Shown here: piece after piece, positions 1 to 3,960 of the stretch
How the letters are laid out: each line of letters starts with the position of its first letter
How positions within the stretch are numbered: the stretch's first letter is position 1
NCBI GenBank assembly: GCA_017883345.1
Contig: JADGNT010000267.1
Coordinates: 1 to 6,894, forward strand
From: Candidatus Solibacter sp.
Lineage (GTDB): Bacteria; Acidobacteriota; Terriglobia; Bryobacterales; Bryobacteraceae
DNA length: 6,894 nt
Reading direction: 5' to 3'
Notes under the pieces: model-generated
Databases searched by the model: none
What the model was told of the DNA's origin: nothing
The model's input: only the letters and a program-made list of their open reading frames with translations
Position numbers and translations under genes: made by a program

Positions 1-644
1 CGCTTGGTAATCACTCCGTCGAATGGCGCCGTGACCCGGGTGTAGTCCATCAGGGTCTTCACCTTTTGCGCATCGGCTGTGTTGACGTGCACCTGCTCCT
101 TGGCGGCCGCCAACCCGGATTTGGCCGCCGCGATCTGCGCTTCGCTCACCAGATCGCGACTTTTGGCATCGTCGATCTCCTGTTGCGCGATCAGGCCGGG
201 GCGCTTGGCATCCACCGCGGCCAGGCGCTCGGCCGAAAGATGCGCCATCTGGTGCACCTGCTCCGCGCGCTGAAGTTCGTCGTTGGCACGCGCCACCTCG
301 GCATTGCTGCGCCCGGTGCTGGCATCCGCGCGGCGCAGATCGTCGCCCATCTCGGGCACTTCGAGGGTGGCCAGCAGTTGTCCCTGCCGCACCCGGTCGC
401 CGACATCGAACTTGATTTCCTTGATATACCCGGCGACTTTCGCCATCACATCGATTTCCTGAAACGGCTTGAATTCCGCCGTCAGCACGAGGCTGTGCGA
501 GAGATCTTCGGAAGTGACTTTGGCCACGGCGACGGTGGGAACATCCGGCGCCGAAGCCACCGCGTTCAGTTGTTTGGAGCAGGAAACGCTAAGCAGAGGG
601 ATCAGACACACCAATAGCGGGGCAACCCTTGGCGACAACATCAT
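1..644 (-). CDS. RND-type efflux periplasmic adaptor (HlyD/MFP family), N-terminal part, cut by left edge
   Basis: Translating the minus strand from an ATG at 644 gives 214 residues open to the window edge. Residues 5-21 are hydrophobic and followed by Cys22 (SVSC), an imperfect lipobox, so the protein is probably an inner-membrane lipoprotein or has an N-terminal anchor. Residues about 64-98 form the lipoyl/biotinyl-like half-motif of adaptors (VAGYIKEIKFDVGDRVRQGQ, then LLATLEVPEM). Residues about 100-195 are Ala/Glu/Gln/Lys-rich and look like the alpha-helical coiled-coil hairpin. YTRVTAPFDGVITK at 201-214 is the classic return strand. In this family the adaptor links an inner-membrane RND pump to an outer-membrane channel. 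About half of a usual 350-400 residue adaptor is present; the rest, and probably a pump gene, lie to the left. A second ATG at 641 sits 5 bases from GGGGG (647-651) and is an equally good start. The substrate cannot be read from this part. Confidence 0.9.
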   Translation of the reverse strand, partial: MMLSPRVAPLLVCLIPLLSVSCSKQLNAVASAPDVPTVAVAKVTSEDLSHSLVLTAEFKPFQEIDVMAKVAGYIKEIKFDVGDRVRQGQLLATLEVPEMGDDLRRADASTGRSNAEVARANDELQRAEQVHQMAHLSAERLAAVDAKRPGLIAQQEIDDAKSRDLVSEAQIAAAKSGLAAAKEQVHVNTADAQKVKTLMDYTRVTAPFDGVITK

Positions 645-651
645 GTCCCCC

Positions 652-682
652 ATTATAGGGAGCAATAGGCGAATGAATGCAA
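652..682 (-). promoter_or_regulatory. candidate sigma70-like promoter of the adaptor gene
   Basis: On the minus strand a perfect TATAAT lies at 657-652, with a weak -35-like TTGCAT at 682-677 (19-base spacer, 3 of 6 matches). The TATAAT ends only seven bases before the ATG at 644, so transcription from it would begin at or next to the start codon and give a leaderless or nearly leaderless message. The GGGGG stretch in the gap could instead be the Shine-Dalgarno sequence for ATG 641, which would require a promoter further upstream and make the TATAAT fortuitous. Confidence 0.3.
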
Positions 683-830
683 CAGGAGTAGTGTAAGGAA
701 TTGTGTATGGGAGAGAGGCAGTCCGCGCCGCGCCGCATGAGCGGCCCGGGAAGCGAATGCGTCTGTCCGCCGCGGAGGCGCATGGGAGCGGAGTCTGTGT
801 GCAGTTTTTCATGATGCTGTGGGTTCGACG

Positions 831-835
831 AAAGG
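831..835 (+). promoter_or_regulatory. ribosome binding site that decides the start of the TIGR03435 gene
   Basis: AAAGG lies five bases before the ATG at 841 (eight before the adjoining ATG at 844). The reading frame is open back to a GTG at 703, with further ATGs at 757, 811, 814 and 913. None has as good a site: GGAG at 896-899 is 13 bases from ATG 913, and the purine-rich stretch before 811 is about 17 bases away. This supports 841 or 844. Confidence 0.45.
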
Positions 836-840
836 TCCGG

Positions 841-1674
841 ATGATGAGTGCCGCAGTCGCTTGCAGTTCATTCGTTGGTAGGCGGGCCGGGCCGCGGAGT
901 AGTTCCCGGCTGATGTTCGCGATTGGCTTGGCGACCGCGGCGGCTTACGGCCAGAGCGCTCCGCAGCCGCGTTTTGAAGTAGCTTCCGTCAAGCCGGCCG
1001 GAAGTATATTTTCGAGGAAGCCGGAGCGCTCAGGTGGAAGAATCAGGTGGACGACTGAACTTTGCAACCTGGTTGGATACGCTCACCGTCTGGACTCCTC
1101 TCGCGTGTCCGGCCGGAACTGCGGCTCTACCTATGCAATCGAGGCGACATTCGACCCGGCGGCAACCGACGATCAGGTCCGGTTGATGGTTCAGTCGCTG
1201 CTCAGGGACAGGTTCAAAATGCGGGCTCACCGCGTCACAACAGAAGCTGACGGATACGCCCTGGTGATCGGAAAAGGCGGACTCAAGATCAGGGAAGCCA
1301 AGGTAGCCGACGAACCTCCCAGTATGCCGGAGTGGGCCAAGGACCGTTCATCGGCCTGGAAGGCGGAGAGCTACATCTCGGCCACCATTCCGGAGGGAGG
1401 TGTCATCGCAATCACGGGCCGCGGGGTATCGATGTCACAACTCGCGGAGACTCTGCAACGTTCCATAGATATGCCGGTATGGGACCGAACCGGCCTTTCG
1501 GGAAATTACTACTTCGCATTTCGCTACACGGAGTTTCTCAGTGCCGATTTGGACACGGATGCCCCTTCGCTCGCGACCGCGCTGCAACAGAATCTTGGCC
1601 TCAAACTGGAGAAACAAAAGGGACCGGTTGAGGCGTTGGTAATCGACTACATCGAGGAGCCATCGGAGAATTGA
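841..1674 (+). CDS. exported TIGR03435/DUF3738 family protein, function unknown
   Basis: The product is 277 residues from ATG 841. Residues about 24-37 (LMFAIGLATAAAYG) are the hydrophobic core and AYG cleavage site of a signal peptide, here with an unusually long, Arg-rich leader; a start at ATG 913 would give a very short signal. The mature protein opens with RFEVASVKPAG (44-54), the family hallmark. It continues with a middle segment ending in YAIEATFDP, then LMVQSLLRDRFKM, GVSMSQLAETLQ (195-206), DRTGLSGNYYF (215-225) and the signature C-terminus VIDYIEEPSEN. The order and total length fit a complete stand-alone member. From family knowledge, this domain is expanded in Solibacter and relatives and is sometimes attached to M56/BlaR1-like peptidases; no biochemical role is known to me. 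Cys75 and Cys94 could form a disulfide. It diverges from the adaptor gene and converges with the S41 gene, so it is probably transcribed alone. Confidence 0.88.
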   Translation: MMSAAVACSSFVGRRAGPRSSSRLMFAIGLATAAAYGQSAPQPRFEVASVKPAGSIFSRKPERSGGRIRWTTELCNLVGYAHRLDSSRVSGRNCGSTYAIEATFDPAATDDQVRLMVQSLLRDRFKMRAHRVTTEADGYALVIGKGGLKIREAKVADEPPSMPEWAKDRSSAWKAESYISATIPEGGVIAITGRGVSMSQLAETLQRSIDMPVWDRTGLSGNYYFAFRYTEFLSADLDTDAPSLATALQQNLGLKLEKQKGPVEALVIDYIEEPSEN

Positions 1675-1744
1675 TCGATATTCCCTTGGCAGCGACTGCT
1701 GAATGATGGCGCGATGGCCTGTCTCTCGCGGGGTAATCCGCCGA

Positions 1745-1780
1745 TAGTCGCCCACCGGCATCTCTACGGGAAGGCGACTA
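1745..1780. other. perfect 8-bp inverted repeat with 20-base loop
   Basis: TAGTCGCC at 1745-1752 is exactly complementary to GGCGACTA at 1773-1780. It begins about 70 bases after the stop of the TIGR03435 gene and could form in its 3' untranslated RNA. No run of T follows, so it is not a standard intrinsic terminator; it may be the outer part of the neighbouring hairpin-rich repeat. Confidence 0.35.
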
Positions 1781-1839
1781 CGCGCTCGGGTTGGCGACGA
1801 TCAGCTCGGGGCCGGGCCAGGCACTTCCCACGACGCCGC

Positions 1840-1948
1840 CTACGACCGTAGAGCGGGCGTTCCGCCTGCCATGCCGGTATTCGTACGGGCATTCTTCGAA
1901 GAACGTCGGCAAGGACGCCGACGTGGCGACCTGAAAGGTCGCTCCACG
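1840..1948. repeat. chain of adjoining hairpins, probable dispersed intergenic repeat
   Basis: Inverted repeats follow each other almost without gaps. They are CTACG/CGTAG at 1840-1851; GCGGGCG/CGCCTGC at 1853-1869 with loop TTC and one G-T pair; ATGCC/GGCAT at 1871-1892 enclosing GTA-TTCG-TAC; the 12-base palindrome TTCTTCGAAGAA at 1892-1903; CGTCGGC/GCCGACG at 1904-1923 with loop AAGGAC; and GCGACCT/AGGTCGC at 1926-1942 with loop GAA. The last can be extended by CGTG/CACG to 1922-1948 if the preceding stem opens. Such density is not expected by chance. From memory, similar hairpin strings with three-base loops occur between genes in soil Acidobacteriota and Planctomycetota, but I could not check copy number. 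It lies between two convergent gene ends, a typical site for such repeats. Confidence 0.6.
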
Positions 1949-2051
1949 GAGGCAGCACGCCGCACCCCACCAGCTTGCTCTATCCAGCAAAAACGAGCGC
2001 GCGGACATCTTCAAGCGATAGGCCACCGGAGATCCGCGGCATCAACCTGTT

Positions 2052-2089
2052 ATCACGGGATCACTGCTGGGAATTCCCGCTCCCGTCAT
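2052..2089. other. imperfect stem-loop near the 3' end of the S41 gene, possible weak terminator
   Basis: ATCACGGGA at 2052-2060 pairs with TCCCGTCAT at 2081-2089 with one mismatch in nine, and encloses the palindrome GGGAATTCCC at 2069-2078. A small GGCG-GTAA-CGCC hairpin (2092-2103) lies between it and the S41 stop. The structure is about 30-70 bases downstream of the S41 stop on the minus strand. No U-tract follows on either strand, so a role in termination or 3'-end protection is only a guess. Confidence 0.3.
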
Positions 2090-2121
2090 CTGGCGGTAAC
2101 GCCCGACGTTTGAATCAAGCG

Positions 2122-3702
2122 CTACTGCCTTCGCGCGGCCATTACCTTCTGGGCTTCGGCGAGCAGGGTTTCGGCCTTGGGCAGGTTTTCCACGGCCTTC
2201 TGCACTTCCGGATCGTCCACATACTGCGCACGGTCGCTTGTCTTCTTGTCGAAAGCGCGCAGGTAGAATTCTTTGCGGATCTGCTCGGTGAGCCACTTCT
2301 TGTCGCGGATGAACTCCGCGTCGGTGAAGGGGAACGGCGCGGGGTGCGATTGCAGGAAGTCCTTGAAGCGCGCCATCAGGTCGTTGTCCGGCGACCAGCC
2401 CTGCGGAAGCTGCGGCTTGGCCGCCCCGAAGTAGGTGGAAGCGAAGCGGTAGATCACCGACGAGTTATAGACGCGCCGCTCGAAGAGCGTGAGCTTGGCC
2501 GCTTCGAACTTTTCATCCGGCGTGATGCCTCCGCCGCCGTACATTTTGCGGCCGACATCGGTGCTCTTCACGTCGTCGTTGTTCTGCGTGGGTTTGCGCG
2601 CGTAATAGTAATCGAAGAACGAGCCCTTGGTGTAATCGCGCTGGATCAGCCTCCCGCTGGGCGTGTAGTAGTGCGCGATGGTAAGCAATAGCGCCGCGCC
2701 TTCGGTCAGCGGGAACTGCGCCTGAACCAGGCCCTTGCCGAACGTGTTCTCGCCCATGATGAGGGCGCGGTCGTGATCCTGCAACGCCCCGGAGACAATC
2801 TCCGACGCCGAAGCCGAGTTGCCATTCACCAGGACTACGATGGGGTACTTCTGCGCCAGCGGATTCGCCTTGGCGCGAAATACCTGTTCCTTTTCGGCGC
2901 GCCCGCGATGCGACACCACCACCTGGCCGTCGCGCAGGAAGCGCCCGCTCAACGATACGGCCTCGGTGACCAAACCGCCGCGATTCTCACGCAGGTCCAG
3001 AATCAGGCCCTTGATTTTCGATTCGTCCAGCTTGAGCAGCGCGGCTTCCACATCGCGCGATACGTTCTGCGCTTCAAAGCTGGTCACCTCAAGGTAGGCG
3101 ATGCCAGGCTTGTACCAGAAGGCATCCACCAGGCTGGTCTCGATCTCGCCGCGAATCACGGTGACGGTGATCGGTTCGGCGGCGCCCTCGCGCGCCACGG
3201 TGACGCGCACCGGACTGCCGCGCGGGCCGCGCAACACCAAAGCGACGCCGGCCGAGTCTTGCTTGGTGACGTCCTTGCCGTCCACCGCGACGATCACGTC
3301 GCCGCGGCGCAGGTCGGCGCGCCATGCCGGCGAACCGGGGAACGGCTCCATGGCGATCACCTTGGGGCCGTCCATGCTAATCAGCATGCCGATGCCGAAA
3401 TACTGCGCGCGCTGCTTGCGCTGCATGTCCTGGTACTCGGTGGGGTCGAGGAAGTTGGAGTGCGGATCGAGTGTGCGCAGCATGCCTGGAATCGCGCCCT
3501 GATAGTACGCCTTCTCCGAGGAGATGGGGTCGGCGTAATTCTGCTCCAGGAGCGAGTAGACGCTGGTAATCGCCTTGAAACTCTTGTCGAGATCGTCCTG
3601 CGGAGTGGCCGCGCGCGCCCGGATGCTGGGGCCATAAAGCGGCGCCAGCACGGTGCAAGCACCGACAATCAGGGCCACCTGAACAGAAGTCCGAATTTTC
3701 AT
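2122..3702 (-). CDS. exported S41 family C-terminal processing peptidase (CtpA type) with PDZ domain
   Basis: The product is a complete 526-residue serine protease with the layout of CtpA/Tsp enzymes, which cleave proteins from or near their C-termini in the cell envelope. Residues 1-31 are a signal peptide (hydrophobic core about 8-22, likely cut after ARA at 29-31). Residues about 102-186 are a PDZ domain, including FGIGMLIS and SPAWRADLRRGDVIVAVDG. The S41 catalytic domain spans about 200-360. By spacing against E. coli Tsp, the catalytic residues are Ser298 in NGNSASASEI, Lys323 in TFGKGLVQ and Asp309 in QDHDRAL, all present. GGGGITPDE (389-397) is the conserved motif after the core, and a charged, largely helical tail of about 130 residues follows. 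The ATG at 3702 has GAGGG six bases upstream. The gene is divergent from the S9 peptidase gene and seems monocistronic. The family is clear; the substrate is not. Confidence 0.95.
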   Translation of the reverse strand: MKIRTSVQVALIVGACTVLAPLYGPSIRARAATPQDDLDKSFKAITSVYSLLEQNYADPISSEKAYYQGAIPGMLRTLDPHSNFLDPTEYQDMQRKQRAQYFGIGMLISMDGPKVIAMEPFPGSPAWRADLRRGDVIVAVDGKDVTKQDSAGVALVLRGPRGSPVRVTVAREGAAEPITVTVIRGEIETSLVDAFWYKPGIAYLEVTSFEAQNVSRDVEAALLKLDESKIKGLILDLRENRGGLVTEAVSLSGRFLRDGQVVVSHRGRAEKEQVFRAKANPLAQKYPIVVLVNGNSASASEIVSGALQDHDRALIMGENTFGKGLVQAQFPLTEGAALLLTIAHYYTPSGRLIQRDYTKGSFFDYYYARKPTQNNDDVKSTDVGRKMYGGGGITPDEKFEAAKLTLFERRVYNSSVIYRFASTYFGAAKPQLPQGWSPDNDLMARFKDFLQSHPAPFPFTDAEFIRDKKWLTEQIRKEFYLRAFDKKTSDRAQYVDDPEVQKAVENLPKAETLLAEAQKVMAARRQ

Positions 3703-3708
3703 GAATTA

Positions 3709-3771
3709 CCCTCGGGCGGCAAACTAGCTTCCCTTAGCCTATATCATACCCGTTAGAACAGGGCTTTCCAA
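3709..3771 (-). promoter_or_regulatory. promoter and ribosome binding site of the S41 peptidase gene
   Basis: On the minus strand TTGGAA (3771-3766, 4 of 6 matches to TTGACA) and TATGAT (3748-3743, 5 of 6 matches to TATAAT) are separated by exactly 17 bases. Transcription would begin near 3736, giving a leader of about 35 bases. GAGGG (3713-3709) then lies six bases before the ATG. Element quality, spacing and placement all fit a vegetative sigma70-type promoter. Confidence 0.55.
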
Positions 3772-3850
3772 GCCACCCCGCCGGGGGCGCACACAGCTAC
3801 CGCCAGTCACACTGTAGTAGACTCCGCGAACCCCCAAAACGGTTGCAAAT

Positions 3851-3880
3851 TTGTGCCGGGTGAGTCTCGCATAATACAGT
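3851..3880 (+). promoter_or_regulatory. weak candidate promoter of the S9 peptidase gene
   Basis: TTGTGC (3851-3856) and TACAGT (3875-3880) are 18 bases apart, with 3 of 6 and 4 of 6 matches to consensus. An overlapping alternative uses TTGCAA (3843-3848) with CATAAT (3870-3875), but its 21-base spacer is too long. This is the only AT-rich patch with promoter-like spacing upstream of the gene. The match is poor, so the real promoter may use another sigma factor. Confidence 0.22.
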
Positions 3881-3910
3881 GGCGGCTCACTCCAACCCAA
3901 CCACCGCTGT
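3876..3910 (+). other. imperfect stem-loop in the leader region of the S9 peptidase gene
   Basis: ACAGTGGCGG (3876-3885) can pair with CCACCGCTGT (3901-3910) with one G-T pair and one mismatch; the 15-base loop is rich in C and A. It lies 50-85 bases before the start codon, at or just after the candidate -10 element. It could be an operator-like inverted repeat or a leader hairpin. No family of regulatory element was recognised. Confidence 0.25.
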
Positions 3911-3950
3911 GCCAGGCGAAGCTCAATAGAATAGACTATCTGGACAGGCT

Positions 3951-3956
3951 GGAGGA
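3951..3956 (+). promoter_or_regulatory. strong Shine-Dalgarno site setting the S9 peptidase start
   Basis: GGAGGA ends four bases before the ATG at 3961. The reading frame is open further upstream to 3853, but those 36 codons include no good site, and the signal peptide begins exactly at this ATG. The start is therefore placed at 3961. Confidence 0.85.
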
Positions 3957-3960
3957 GATC

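Larger units (their letters stand above)
1675..2121. other. 447-base non-coding stretch between convergent genes
   Basis: This stretch lies between the stop of the TIGR03435 gene and the stop of the S41 gene. Short open frames exist on both strands (for example 1871-2113 plus and 1778-2026 minus), but none has a ribosome binding site, recognisable motif or protein-like composition, and all run through inverted repeats. What it does hold is secondary structure: a weak GCGG/CCGC stem at 1728-1741, an 8-base-pair stem at 1745-1780, a chain of hairpins at 1840-1948, and an imperfect stem at 2052-2089. No tRNA or other known RNA was recognised. Confidence 0.7.

Noticed and set aside
66..617. 183-codon plus-strand open frame
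   Set aside because: It is antisense to the adaptor gene, whose lipoyl and coiled-coil motifs are clear; the plus-strand product has no recognisable motif and is rich in His, Arg and Gly as expected for a shadow of GC-rich coding DNA.
703..840. N-terminal extension of the TIGR03435 protein from GTG 703
   Set aside because: It would put about 70 mostly Arg/Ala/Gly-rich residues before the signal peptide core, and GTG 703 is only three bases from AAGGA; ATG 841 has a better-spaced site.
1778..2026. Minus-strand and plus-strand open frames across the hairpin-rich intergenic region
   Set aside because: The frames run straight through perfect inverted repeats, have no ribosome binding site, and look like spurious proteins of the kind called on intergenic repeats.
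1975..2691. 238-codon plus-strand open frame
   Set aside because: Most of it is antisense to the C-terminal part of the S41 peptidase; no signal, motif or plausible start.
2773..3756. 327-codon plus-strand open frame
   Set aside because: Antisense to the PDZ and catalytic domains of the S41 gene and running across its promoter; the composition (many His, Arg, Ala, Gln) is that of a complement frame.
3853..3960. Upstream extension of the S9 peptidase by 36 codons
   Set aside because: The strong GGAGGA at 3951-3956 and the signal peptide starting at ATG 3961 identify the real start; the extension covers the promoter region.
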